DNA of 28,022 nucleotides from an uncultured Bacteroides sp. (lineage in GTDB: Bacteria > Bacteroidota > Bacteroidia > Bacteroidales > Bacteroidaceae), in contig CAMTFK010000037.1 of NCBI GenBank assembly GCA_947071285.1, positions 1 to 28,022 on the forward strand, given 5' to 3'. Shown piece after piece: positions 8,978 to 15,784 of this stretch (position 1 is the stretch's first letter; each line of letters begins with the position of its first letter). Made by a program: the position numbers and the translations under genes. Under the pieces are notes generated by a model. It was not told the DNA's origin. It saw nothing but the letters and a program-made list of their open reading frames with translations, and ran no database searches.

Positions 8978-9000
8978 CAACGATTTATAAAAACGGCTGA

Positions 9001-9915
9001 ATGGTAGAACAAGCATTACAGGAGACAGACACCCAACGGGAAAAAGGTATTTACCGGGTGACCGTAGCGGGGAGCATAGTGAACTTCCTTTTGCTTGTGT
9101 TCAAGTTCTTTGCAGCAGTTTTCGGGCATAGTGCCGCTATGCTGGCGGATGCGGTTCATTCACTGTCGGACTTTGTCACCGATATTATCGTGATTGTGTT
9201 TGTACGCATATCTGCCAAACCCGAGGATGAGAGCCACGATTACGGGCACGGGAAGTATGAGACACTGGCTACGGCCATTATCGGTATTCTGCTGTTGTGT
9301 GTCGGCTTCGGTATTCTCTGGAGTGGTGCGTCGTCCATTTACCATTTCTTGCAGGGAGATTCCTTGCAGGAGCCGGGTATCGTGGCGTTGGTGGCAGCGC
9401 TGTTATCCATTGTCTCGAAAGAAATTCTTTATCGCTATACGGTATTCAAGGGGAAGAAGCTGAACTCGCAGGCGGTGATTGCCAATGCGTGGCACCACCG
9501 GAGTGATGCGCTTTCTTCCATAGGTACGGCTGTGGGCATTGGCGGTGCCATTGTGCTGGGCCCCCATTGGCGGGTGCTCGACCCGATTGCGGCGGTGGTG
9601 GTGAGCTTTTTCATTATGAAAGTCTCCATCCGGTTGCTGATACCTTGTGTGGATGAACTGTTGGAGAAGTCGTTGCCTGCCGCGGTGGAGAACAAGATAC
9701 AAGAGACCATCCTGTCGTTTCCCGGTGTCAGTTCGCCGCACCATCTGCGCACGCGCCGCATCGGAAGCTATTGCGCCATCGAGGTGCATGTGCGCATGGA
9801 CGGGAAAATATCTCTGGAAGAGGCACACCGGACGGCCACGGCGATAGAGAATAAACTGAAAGAAATGTTTGGCAGGAATACGCATGTGGGTATTCATGTG
9901 GAACCGTTGAAATAA
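9001..9915 (+). CDS. Cation diffusion facilitator family metal exporter
   Basis: This 304-residue inner-membrane protein of the CDF (cation efflux) family exports divalent metal ions (Zn, Fe, Mn, Cd or Co class) in exchange for protons. Six membrane segments are visible, at about 18-42, 43-70, 86-114, 125-151, 159-187 and 193-217, followed by the cytoplasmic dimerisation domain (218-304). Metal-site motifs are present: HSLSD in segment 2 (H53, D57) and HHRSD in segment 5 (H165, H166, D169), with DYGHGKYE (80-87) in the intervening loop. In YiiP-type proteins the segment 2 site is DxxxD; here the first ligand is His, a change linked to zinc or manganese selectivity in parts of the family, so the metal is left open. 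It has its own promoter, divergent from rnr, and is followed by a word-array hairpin. Confidence 0.92.
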   Translation: MVEQALQETDTQREKGIYRVTVAGSIVNFLLLVFKFFAAVFGHSAAMLADAVHSLSDFVTDIIVIVFVRISAKPEDESHDYGHGKYETLATAIIGILLLCVGFGILWSGASSIYHFLQGDSLQEPGIVALVAALLSIVSKEILYRYTVFKGKKLNSQAVIANAWHHRSDALSSIGTAVGIGGAIVLGPHWRVLDPIAAVVVSFFIMKVSIRLLIPCVDELLEKSLPAAVENKIQETILSFPGVSSPHHLRTRRIGSYCAIEVHVRMDGKISLEEAHRTATAIENKLKEMFGRNTHVGIHVEPLK

Positions 9916-10000
9916 TGATTAGTGGTTAGTGATGAGTGATTAGTTCCATGCGGCGTAATGGCGCAGCCCACTAACCACTAATCACTTACCGTTAATCACT
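9916..10000. repeat. Intergenic inverted word-array with conserved core (copy A)
   Basis: The left arm at 9916-9931 pairs perfectly over 16 bases with 9969-9984, and both arms are built from the words GATTAG, GGTTAG and AGTG. Additional AGTGATTAG (9935-9943) and TTAATCACT (9992-10000) allow other pairings. The centre, 9942-9972, reads AGTnCCnnnCGG, then AT, then GGCGCAGCC and ACT, and matches the centre of the array at 15678-15767. The element starts directly after the CDF stop codon and ends 16 bases before the SDR start. Confidence 0.8.
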
Positions 10001-10016
10001 AAATAAAGAATAGCGA

Positions 10017-11024
10017 GTGGAGAGTATATTAATTACAGGAGCCAGTGGATTTATCGGAAGTTTCATCGTAGAAGAAGCGTTGAAGCAGAAGTTCGGCGTG
10101 TGGGCGGGTATCCGCTCCAGCAGCAGCCGCGAATATCTGCGCAACCGCAAGATACACATCCTCGAACTGGACTTTGCACATCCCAACGAACTGAGGGCAC
10201 AGCTCTCCGGCCATAAGGGAACCTATAATAAGTTCGACTACATCATCCATTGCGCCGGCGTCACCAAGTGCACGGACAAACGCGATTTTGACCGGGTGAA
10301 CTATCTGCAAACGAAATACTTTGTCGATACCCTCCGCGAACTGAACATGATACCGAAACAATTCATCTACATCAGTACGCTGAGCGTCTTCGGCCCCGTC
10401 CGGGAGAAAACCTACCAACCCATTACTGAGGACGACTCCCCCATGCCCAATACCGCCTACGGACTGAGCAAACTCAAAGCCGAGCTCTACTTGCAGAGCA
10501 TCCCCGGCTTCCCCTACGTCATTTATCGCCCCACGGGAGTCTACGGCCCGCGTGAGAAAGATTACTACCTGATGGCTAAGTCCATCAAGCAGCATACAGA
10601 CTTTGCGGTGGGCTTCCGCCGCCAGGACCTGACGTTTATCTATGTGAAAGATATTGTGCAGGCTGTGTTCCTTGGCATCGAGAAGCGTGCATGCCGCCGC
10701 GCCTACTTTCTGGCAGACGGACAAGTGTACCGTAGCCGTGCTTTTTCCGACCTGATAAGGAAAGAATTGGGTAATCCGTTTGTTATTCGGGTGGTATGCC
10801 CGTTAATTATATTGAAAGTTGTATCTTTGTTCGCTGATTTCTGGGCGATGCGCAGCAAGAAGCCCGGCACTCTCAATTCGGATAAGTATAACATAATGAA
10901 ACAACGCAATTGGCAATGTGACATCGGCCCGGCTGTCCGGGAGTTGGGATTCGCGCCCCAGTACAATCTGGAGCAAGGCGTGAAGGAAACCATTGCCTGG
11001 TATAAGAACGAGGGATGGCTTTAG
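10017..11024 (+). CDS. Extended SDR, NAD-dependent epimerase/dehydratase family
   Basis: A 335-residue oxidoreductase of the extended short-chain dehydrogenase family. The start is GTG at 10017, chosen because the nucleotide-binding motif GASGFIG (residues 8-14) must sit near the N-terminus and no ATG fits. The catalytic set is visible as S120/T121 in YISTLSVFG and Y148-x-x-x-K152 in YGLSK. YRPTGVYGPRE and FIYVKDIVQA are typical substrate-side motifs. After about residue 250 comes a hydrophobic stretch (VIRVVCPLIILKVVSLFADF), so it may touch the membrane. The last 10 bases overlap the PAP2 gene, so the two are translationally linked. A membrane lipid or sterol-like substrate is more likely than a nucleotide sugar. 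A Bacteroides thetaiotaomicron SDR of this broad type (BT_0972, as I recall) has 3-ketosphinganine reductase activity; orthology is not shown here. Confidence 0.85.
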   Translation: MESILITGASGFIGSFIVEEALKQKFGVWAGIRSSSSREYLRNRKIHILELDFAHPNELRAQLSGHKGTYNKFDYIIHCAGVTKCTDKRDFDRVNYLQTKYFVDTLRELNMIPKQFIYISTLSVFGPVREKTYQPITEDDSPMPNTAYGLSKLKAELYLQSIPGFPYVIYRPTGVYGPREKDYYLMAKSIKQHTDFAVGFRRQDLTFIYVKDIVQAVFLGIEKRACRRAYFLADGQVYRSRAFSDLIRKELGNPFVIRVVCPLIILKVVSLFADFWAMRSKKPGTLNSDKYNIMKQRNWQCDIGPAVRELGFAPQYNLEQGVKETIAWYKNEGWL

Positions 11025-11980
11025 ATTTATTTAAAAAGGTAGAAACCCGGAAGGGGTTGTTTGCAGTAGAGAAGATAACACTTATATATAATTTGTTGAC
11101 TTCTATTTTGATCTTGTTTCTTTTTCAGGAAATGGATCATCCTGGACAGATGTTGATTGACCGTGCCATGATTGCCGGTATGACATTCCTGTTGATGTAT
11201 CTTTACCGGCTGGCACCCTGTAAGTTCTCCGCCTTTGTGCGCATAGCCATACAGATGTCTTTGCTCTCCTATTGGTATCCCGATACATTTGAGTTTAACC
11301 GGATATTCCCCAACCTGGACCACGTCTTTGCTTCGGTGGAGCAGTGGATGTTCGGCGGACAACCGGCGGTGTGGTTCTGCCTCCGCTTCCCGCATATGTG
11401 GGTGAGTGAGCCGTTCAATATGGGATACTTCTTCTACTATCCGATGATACTGATTGTAGTGATCTGGTACTTTATCTACCGGTTTCAATACTTCGAGAAG
11501 TTGTCGTTCGTGCTGGTCACTTCTTTCTTTATTTATTATCTGATTTATATCTTTGTTCCGGTGGCAGGCCCGCAGTTCTATTTCCCGGCTATCGGGGACG
11601 ATAATGTGGCGCAGGGAGTGTTCCCTTCCATTGGGGATTACTTCAACCATAATCAGGAGTTGCTGCCCGGACCGGGATACGATCACGGGTTCTTCTACAA
11701 TCTCGTAGAGGGTTCGCAACAGATTGGCGAACGTCCCACGGCGGCTTTCCCCAGTTCGCATGTGGGCATTTCCACTATCCTGATGATTATGGCGTGGCGC
11801 GGAAGTCGCTGGCTGTTTGCTTTCCTGTTGCCGTTCTATTTGTTGCTTTGCGGTGCAACGGTGTACATTCAGGCGCATTACCTTATTGATGCGATTGTGG
11901 GCTTTGTTTCAGCTTTCGGACTCTACATTGTGGTGACGTGGATGTTTAAGAGGTGGTTTGCACAGCCGATGTTCAAGTAA
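11015..11980 (+). CDS. PAP2 superfamily, Aur1/Ipt1-like integral membrane enzyme
   Basis: A 321-residue multi-pass membrane protein of the PAP2 (lipid phosphatase/phosphotransferase) superfamily. Membrane segments are clear at about 21-38, 50-66, 137-155, 163-182, 250-261, 266-283 and 290-312. Motif 1 is reduced to VPVAGPQFYFP (181-191), motif 2 is FPSSH with H249, and motif 3 is AHYLID with H288 and D292, the usual catalytic histidine pair and aspartate. The GPQ segment and the spacing resemble the Aur1-type subgroup (inositol-phosphoceramide synthases) more than small soluble-tail PAP2 phosphatases. It may therefore move a phospho-headgroup onto ceramide or dephosphorylate a lipid, and Bacteroides makes sphingolipids. 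The start overlaps the SDR gene by 10 bases, which supports a shared pathway. Substrate is inferred, not shown. Confidence 0.82.
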   Translation: MALDLFKKVETRKGLFAVEKITLIYNLLTSILILFLFQEMDHPGQMLIDRAMIAGMTFLLMYLYRLAPCKFSAFVRIAIQMSLLSYWYPDTFEFNRIFPNLDHVFASVEQWMFGGQPAVWFCLRFPHMWVSEPFNMGYFFYYPMILIVVIWYFIYRFQYFEKLSFVLVTSFFIYYLIYIFVPVAGPQFYFPAIGDDNVAQGVFPSIGDYFNHNQELLPGPGYDHGFFYNLVEGSQQIGERPTAAFPSSHVGISTILMIMAWRGSRWLFAFLLPFYLLLCGATVYIQAHYLIDAIVGFVSAFGLYIVVTWMFKRWFAQPMFK

Positions 11981-12008
11981 TATACAAACAGTGTTTTTAT
12001 CATACTTT

Positions 12009-12107
12009 GCCTACATCCTACACCAATGGTTCTTCTTTGTTGATTATCAGGTGTATATAGTGGCGTAAAAGAGTGTAGGCAGGTGTAGGGAATGTGTCTG
12101 CCTACAC
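12009..12107. repeat. TGTAGG-word cluster with a 10-bp hairpin
   Basis: Five copies of the hexamer TGTAGG occur in both orientations, at 12010-12015, 12017-12022, 12074-12079, 12084-12089 and 12101-12106. GTGTAGGCAG at 12073-12082 pairs perfectly with CTGCCTACAC at 12098-12107 (15-base loop). GGTGTAGG at 12082-12089 can pair instead with CCTACACC at 12017-12024. A terminator for the PAP2 gene is possible, but there is no T-run. Confidence 0.6.
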
Positions 12108-12368
12108 CCCGGAATTTGCTTTGAAATGCATATTTTGCTTCATAACATTCTTATTATCAGTGCGTAGGGGCGGCTGGTGTAAACTCTATCCGATTGTACA
12201 CAAATAGCCTCTTTTTGCCAATAAATTGAGGCATTTAGCACTTTATTCTTCGAAAAAGCCGTAATATCGTTTATGATATGCAGGCATAAAGGATAAACTC
12301 CCCTTTACTAATCACCATTTGCCCCTTTCCTTTTCCTCTTTTGCTTTAGGGAAAATGCCGTTATGCCA

Positions 12369-12481
12369 CCGGCAAAACTTCGTTTTTCAGTTGGGGGCTG
12401 TGTAGCCCGCAATTGCAGGATGAACAGCCCCCGACTGGAAACTGTACGTCCCGCAATTGGAGGACGAAGTTTTGTTGCCGG
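12369..12481. repeat. Two-arm palindromic element with internal duplication
   Basis: The outer arms are CCGGCAAAACTTCGT (12369-12383) and its near-complement at 12464-12481, which has three extra bases. The inner arms CAGTTGGGGGCTGT (12388-12401) and ACAGCCCCCGACTG (12424-12437) pair over 14 positions with one G-T wobble. A 19-base direct repeat starting CCCGCAATTG lies at 12406-12424 and 12450-12468 with only two differences. It may be a member of a dispersed intergenic repeat family or a structured RNA. Confidence 0.65.
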
Positions 12482-12572
12482 CAAAAGAACAAAAACAATA
12501 AGGTAAAGTATGGTTTTCAACCTGACCTGTTCTGTTTTTTATGGTTGCATTGGGATGTGCCTCAGGCTTATT

Positions 12573-12642
12573 GAACGTATTCATAAAGCTTTCGGAACAC
12601 GTTCTGGAAGCTTTACGAACGCGTTCCGAAAGCTTTATGAAT
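12573..12642. repeat. Three tandem 22-base units forming a 26-bp hairpin
   Basis: Contiguous 22-base units occupy 12573-12594, 12595-12616 and 12617-12638. Each begins GAAC, has a full or degenerate GTTC four to ten bases in, and contains AAGCTTT. Bases 12579-12604 also pair with 12617-12642 over 26 positions with a single mismatch around a 12-base loop. A lone AAGCTTTCGG recurs at 12668-12677. The element sits just past the dusB stop codon and could act as its terminator on the minus strand. Confidence 0.75.
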
Positions 12643-12697
12643 AAGCTGTTTATATACAGGTGATTATAAGCTTTCGGTTTTTAGAATAAATGGCATA

Positions 12698-13687
12698 TTA
12701 TAATGCAGAGAACAGGGAACCTTCGATGCTGTCGAATATTCGGAACAGTTCTTCCTTTGTTTCCGCACGCAGCATGGCGATACGCGTATCCCGGAAGTTC
12801 GGTATCCCCTTGAACAGAGGGCTTGCTGCCAGATGGCGGCGTACATGCAGAATCCCTCTTCTTTCATCCAGCAGATTGACGCTGTCTTCCACTTCCTGCC
12901 GCAGCACGCCCAGTCTCCATTCGGCACTCAGTGGGGGAAGTTCCTCGCCCGTTTCCAGATAATGCCTTACCTCCTTGAATATCCACGGGCGGCCGAAGCT
13001 GGCACGTCCTATCATAATGGCATCTACACCGTAGAGGTCGAAGCACTCTTTTGCCCTCTGGGGGGTGGTGACGTCTCCGTTCCCGATGATGGGGATGTGC
13101 ATTCGCGGATTCTTTTTCACTTCGCCGATAAGCGTCCAGTCCGCTTCGCCGGTGTACATCTGTGCGCGGGTGCGGCCGTGGATAGTGAGGGCGGCAATGC
13201 CGCAATCTTGTAGTTGTTCGGCAAGTTCCACGATGATTTTGTTGTTGGCATCCCAGCCCAGACGGGTCTTTACGGTGACGGGTATTTTCACTGCATCCAC
13301 CACGGAGCGGGTGATTTCGAGCATTTTGGGAATGTTCTGTAGCATGCCTGCGCCTGCACCTTTGCCTGCTACGCGCTTCACGGGGCAGCCGAAGTTGATG
13401 TCGAGAATATCCGGACGTGCTTCTTCCACAATGCGCGCGGCTTCCACCATTGTTTCCGTGTCCTTACCGTATATCTGTATGGCTACGGGGCGTTCTTTAT
13501 CGCTGATATTCAGCTTCTGCTCGGTCTTGCTGACGGAGCGTATCAATGCGTCACTCGATACAAATTCCGTGTACACCATGTCTGCACCGAACTTCTTGCA
13601 CATCAGTCGGAATGCAGGGTCGGTGACGTCCTCCATCGGGGCTAAAAGTATGGGGCGTTCGCCCAGGTCTATGTCTTTAATCTTCAT
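12698..13687 (-). CDS. dusB: tRNA-dihydrouridine synthase (DusB-like)
   Basis: A 329-residue flavoenzyme that reduces specific uridines in tRNA to dihydrouridine using FMN and NADPH. The TIM-barrel domain carries LAPMEDVTDPAFR (residues 15-27), the catalytic loop INFGCPVKRVAGKGAGA with Cys101, the FMN-phosphate and tRNA contact motif HGRTRAQMYTG (170-180), and IIGNGDVTTP and IMIGRASFGRPW further on. The C-terminal helical domain runs from about 245. Length and motifs fit the DusB subgroup, which is the usual Dus of Bacteroidetes. The ATG is 5 bases after the stop of the AlbA_2-type gene, so the two are co-transcribed with this gene second. The gene ends in front of the tandem 22-base hairpin. 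Confidence 0.94.
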   Translation of the reverse strand: MKIKDIDLGERPILLAPMEDVTDPAFRLMCKKFGADMVYTEFVSSDALIRSVSKTEQKLNISDKERPVAIQIYGKDTETMVEAARIVEEARPDILDINFGCPVKRVAGKGAGAGMLQNIPKMLEITRSVVDAVKIPVTVKTRLGWDANNKIIVELAEQLQDCGIAALTIHGRTRAQMYTGEADWTLIGEVKKNPRMHIPIIGNGDVTTPQRAKECFDLYGVDAIMIGRASFGRPWIFKEVRHYLETGEELPPLSAEWRLGVLRQEVEDSVNLLDERRGILHVRRHLAASPLFKGIPNFRDTRIAMLRAETKEELFRIFDSIEGSLFSAL

Positions 13688-13692
13688 TGTTT

Positions 13693-15126
13693 TTACTGTT
13701 TAGGGTTGGGGTTTGTTTGCAATACTTTCCAGTAGCCCCCTTTGTCGGGGCCTATGCGTTCGATAAGGCCATCCTCTTTCAACTTTTTGATTTGCTTCAT
13801 TATGCCACTCCGGGCTAAAGAGAGTGATTGGGCTATTTCGACAGTTGTGATGTGAGAATTTTCTGCCATCAAATTCAATATTCTCAGTGTAGTACTCTCA
13901 TTACTTTTCAGTCCACTTTCCAGTCCACTTTTCGGTCTACTTTTCAGTCCACTTTCTTCTGGTGCACTCTTCTTTTTGTAGTTCACATTCTTAAAGATTG
14001 TACTGAACTGAGTTCCTTCGGAGTGGAAGAAAGGCTGCATATCTTCTGTATAGTTAGGCAGCATTGCCGATTCCCTTTGTATTTTTCGCAGTCCGCTGCC
14101 CCGCTTCTCCATGAAGTCCAGTTGTGCAAACACATCGGCAATTACGGGATTACGACGGCACGACCCTACGGTATTGATGTCCCGTTCTTGTATCAGTGTC
14201 CCGTCATACATACCTCCGGGTGAAGTAAGTACTAACCTATCATCGTAGATGTCCAAGTGCACTTCGCTGCCATAAATGGTATAGTCTCTATGAATAAAAT
14301 GGTTTACCAGCCCTTCGAAAATAGCACGTTCGGCATAATCAGGTAAATTTAGGCGTCGGTTGGGCAGCTTCTTCCATCCTTTATTTGTGAACGATTTGAT
14401 AAAATCCACTCCGTTGCGAAGCAGCATTATCAAGTTGCCCGAATATTCGGCATCACCTATGGCGTAGTCTTTCTCCAGTCCGTCCCAACGGGTGCAAAAC
14501 AAACGAGATTGGTAAACCGGACAGTTATCAGCGAAGAGCAGACCTGCATTGGTTAAGTAACCTTCTGTGGTTACTAAGCCGAAAGAAAGCAGCAACTTTT
14601 CATTAAATGGTTGGTGAGTCTGTTCCTTAAAGGTATTGGCAAGCATGATGAAAGAATGATCTTCACGCCTGACGCTTGTTACTAAAGAATCATAAGTGGA
14701 ATTCCTTCCTTTCAGTATGAGTGATAACAATTGTTGTGAGGATGCAGGTATGCTTTCATTACCTACTCTGATGAAAGCAGTCCGGGCTCCGTCGAAGTAA
14801 TAGTAATAAGGTGTCATACTACCGGCTGTTACTTTTACTTCCAGAACGGATTTTCCTTCATTGGTGGTATAAGGCAAGAGTTGGAACTCGGGCACTGGGT
14901 CGATTCTAACCTTGATAGCTTCACTGATAAACTCTGCGTCGCTCTGTACATTTGCCAGACCGATAATGTTTCCATCGTCTGCAATACCGTAATACAGGCT
15001 TCCACCATTTCCGTTGGCAAAGGCACTGATGCTCTTTAGCCAGCTCTTTGTTTTTTTACGTTCCAGAGCTTCCTTGAAGTCGTAGGCAGAGCATTCTGCA
15101 ATGAGTTTATGGTTATCTATACGCAT
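13693..15126 (-). CDS. AlbA_2/Schlafen-domain ATP-binding putative transcription regulator
   Basis: A 477-residue protein with three parts. Residues about 10-130 form an AlbA_2 (Schlafen-like) nucleic-acid-binding domain, with the hallmark FKEALERKKT and ISAFANGNGGSLYYGIADDG. Residues about 250-375 resemble the HATPase_c_4 module usual in these proteins (AIFEGLVNHFIHRDY, YDDRLVLTSPGG, FMEKRGSGLRKI). Residues about 408-470 form a winged helix-turn-helix (TTVEIAQSLSLARSGIMKQIKKLKEDGLIERIG). A linker at 392-407 is four tandem tetrapeptides, SGLK, SRPK, SGLE and SGLK. Members are often annotated as transcription regulators, but the targets and the role of the nucleotide-binding module are not well known. 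It shares a transcript with dusB and is divergent from the DUF2059 gene, with overlapping promoters in the 89-base spacer. Confidence 0.85.
   Translation of the reverse strand: MRIDNHKLIAECSAYDFKEALERKKTKSWLKSISAFANGNGGSLYYGIADDGNIIGLANVQSDAEFISEAIKVRIDPVPEFQLLPYTTNEGKSVLEVKVTAGSMTPYYYYFDGARTAFIRVGNESIPASSQQLLSLILKGRNSTYDSLVTSVRREDHSFIMLANTFKEQTHQPFNEKLLLSFGLVTTEGYLTNAGLLFADNCPVYQSRLFCTRWDGLEKDYAIGDAEYSGNLIMLLRNGVDFIKSFTNKGWKKLPNRRLNLPDYAERAIFEGLVNHFIHRDYTIYGSEVHLDIYDDRLVLTSPGGMYDGTLIQERDINTVGSCRRNPVIADVFAQLDFMEKRGSGLRKIQRESAMLPNYTEDMQPFFHSEGTQFSTIFKNVNYKKKSAPEESGLKSRPKSGLESGLKSNESTTLRILNLMAENSHITTVEIAQSLSLARSGIMKQIKKLKEDGLIERIGPDKGGYWKVLQTNPNPKQ
13905..13952. repeat. Four tandem 12-base units inside the AlbA_2-type gene
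   Basis: Units at 13905-13916, 13917-13928, 13929-13940 and 13941-13952 follow TTTTCAGTCCAC with few changes; the first and last are identical. Being a multiple of three, gain or loss of units would change only the number of S-G-L-K tetrapeptides in the linker before the DNA-binding domain. Confidence 0.85.
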
Positions 15127-15156
15127 GTATGGTCTGATTTAATTCCCTTTTCGCTG

Positions 15157-15164
15157 CAAAAATA
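15157..15164 (-). promoter_or_regulatory. -7 promoter box for the AlbA_2-type gene
   Basis: On the minus strand this is TATTTTTG, an exact TAnnTTTG, about 30 bases ahead of the ATG at 15126. No clear -33 was found. It lies 12 bases from the opposing -7 box at 15177-15184. Confidence 0.55.
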
Positions 15165-15176
15165 CGGAAAAAAGCC

Positions 15177-15184
15177 TACCTTTG
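15177..15184 (+). promoter_or_regulatory. -7 promoter box for the DUF2059 gene
   Basis: TACCTTTG matches TAnnTTTG exactly. Transcription would start near 15191, with a leader of about 25 bases before the ATG at 15216. The -33 side is weak (CTG at 15154-15156). Confidence 0.65.
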
Positions 15185-15215
15185 TATCATTCATTTATTT
15201 AACTAATATGGAATT

Positions 15216-15677
15216 ATGAAAAAAGGTTTGGTTTTAGTTGTGATGTGTGTGGCTATGCTGTTTGCTGCCGCACCTTCGGTTTCGGCACAAACTCCGAGTA
15301 ACGAATACAAGGCTATGTTGGAGAAAATGCTGGAAGCATCCGGTTCTATGGCATCGGCAAAGGCTATGGTGCCGCAGATGATTGCTATGTTGAAACAACA
15401 ATCACCCTCGGCTTCAGCTTCTTTCTGGGATGGTTTCCAGAAGAAATGGGAATCAAAATTCGGCTCTAAACTGGCGGAACTTTATGCTCCTATCTATCAG
15501 AAATACCTGACACTGGATGATTTGAAGAAAATAGTCGCTTTCTATGAATCACCCGTCGGAAAGAAACTGGGTACTTCTACCCCTGCCATGATGACTGAAG
15601 GCATGCAGGTAGGACAGCAGTTGGGCATGGAAATTGCTACTGAACTACAACAAGAGTTGCAGGCACAGGGAAAATAG
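15216..15677 (+). CDS. Secreted DUF2059 domain protein
   Basis: A 153-residue small exported protein. The signal peptide runs to VSA (residue 24), with cleavage before Q25; there is no lipobox, so it is probably periplasmic. The DUF2059 motif is clear: YQKYLTLDDLKKIVAFYESPVGKKL, with the core FYESPVGKKL at 109-118. The rest is helical and rich in Met, Ala and Gln, and the C-terminus (ATELQQELQAQ) is a likely helix. The biochemical role of the family is not established. It has its own promoter and is divergent from the AlbA_2-type regulator, which may control it (inference from position only). A word-array hairpin begins right after the stop codon. Confidence 0.9.
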   Translation: MKKGLVLVVMCVAMLFAAAPSVSAQTPSNEYKAMLEKMLEASGSMASAKAMVPQMIAMLKQQSPSASASFWDGFQKKWESKFGSKLAELYAPIYQKYLTLDDLKKIVAFYESPVGKKLGTSTPAMMTEGMQVGQQLGMEIATELQQELQAQGK

Positions 15678-15767
15678 TTACAAGTTACGAGCTACAAGTT
15701 ACAAGCTACGAGTGCCTTTCGGAACATAGCGCAGCCACTTGTAGCTCGTAGCTCGTAACTTGTAGCT
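15678..15767. repeat. Intergenic inverted word-array with conserved core (copy B)
   Basis: The arms are made of ACAAG, TTACGAG, CTACAAG and CTACGAG words. ACAAGTTACGAGCTAC at 15680-15695 pairs perfectly over 16 bases with 15748-15763, and many shifted pairings are possible. The centre, 15711-15739, reads AGTGCCTTTCGG, then AACAT, then AGCGCAGCCACT, matching the core of the array at 9916-10000 although the arm words differ. It fills the whole spacer between the DUF2059 and U32 genes and starts at the base after the stop codon. Confidence 0.8.
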
Positions 15768-15784
15768 TATAAATATAATGATTT

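Larger units (their letters stand above)
11981..12697. other. 717-base non-coding gap between convergent genes
   Basis: This gap lies between the 3' ends of the PAP2 gene (plus) and dusB (minus), where neither gene needs a promoter, yet it is the longest gene-free stretch in the window. I see no convincing coding sequence. It holds three structured elements listed separately: a cluster of TGTAGG words (12009-12107), a long two-armed hairpin with an internal duplication (12369-12481) and a tandem 22-base repeat (12573-12638). Between 12110 and 12365 I see nothing but AT-rich sequence with short weak hairpins. Confidence 0.75.

Noticed and set aside
12308..12520. A 70-codon minus-strand frame across the palindromic element
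   Set aside because: It is made largely of the inverted repeat and ends in a Lys/Arg run; the overlapping frame at 12387-12584 is equally open. No support for translation.
12573..12638. Tandem 22-base units as a CRISPR array
   Set aside because: Units are contiguous with no spacers, there are only three, and no cas gene is present.
13065..13703. A 212-codon plus-strand frame over dusB
   Set aside because: Ser/Arg/Thr-rich shadow of the dusB gene, which carries all family motifs on the other strand.
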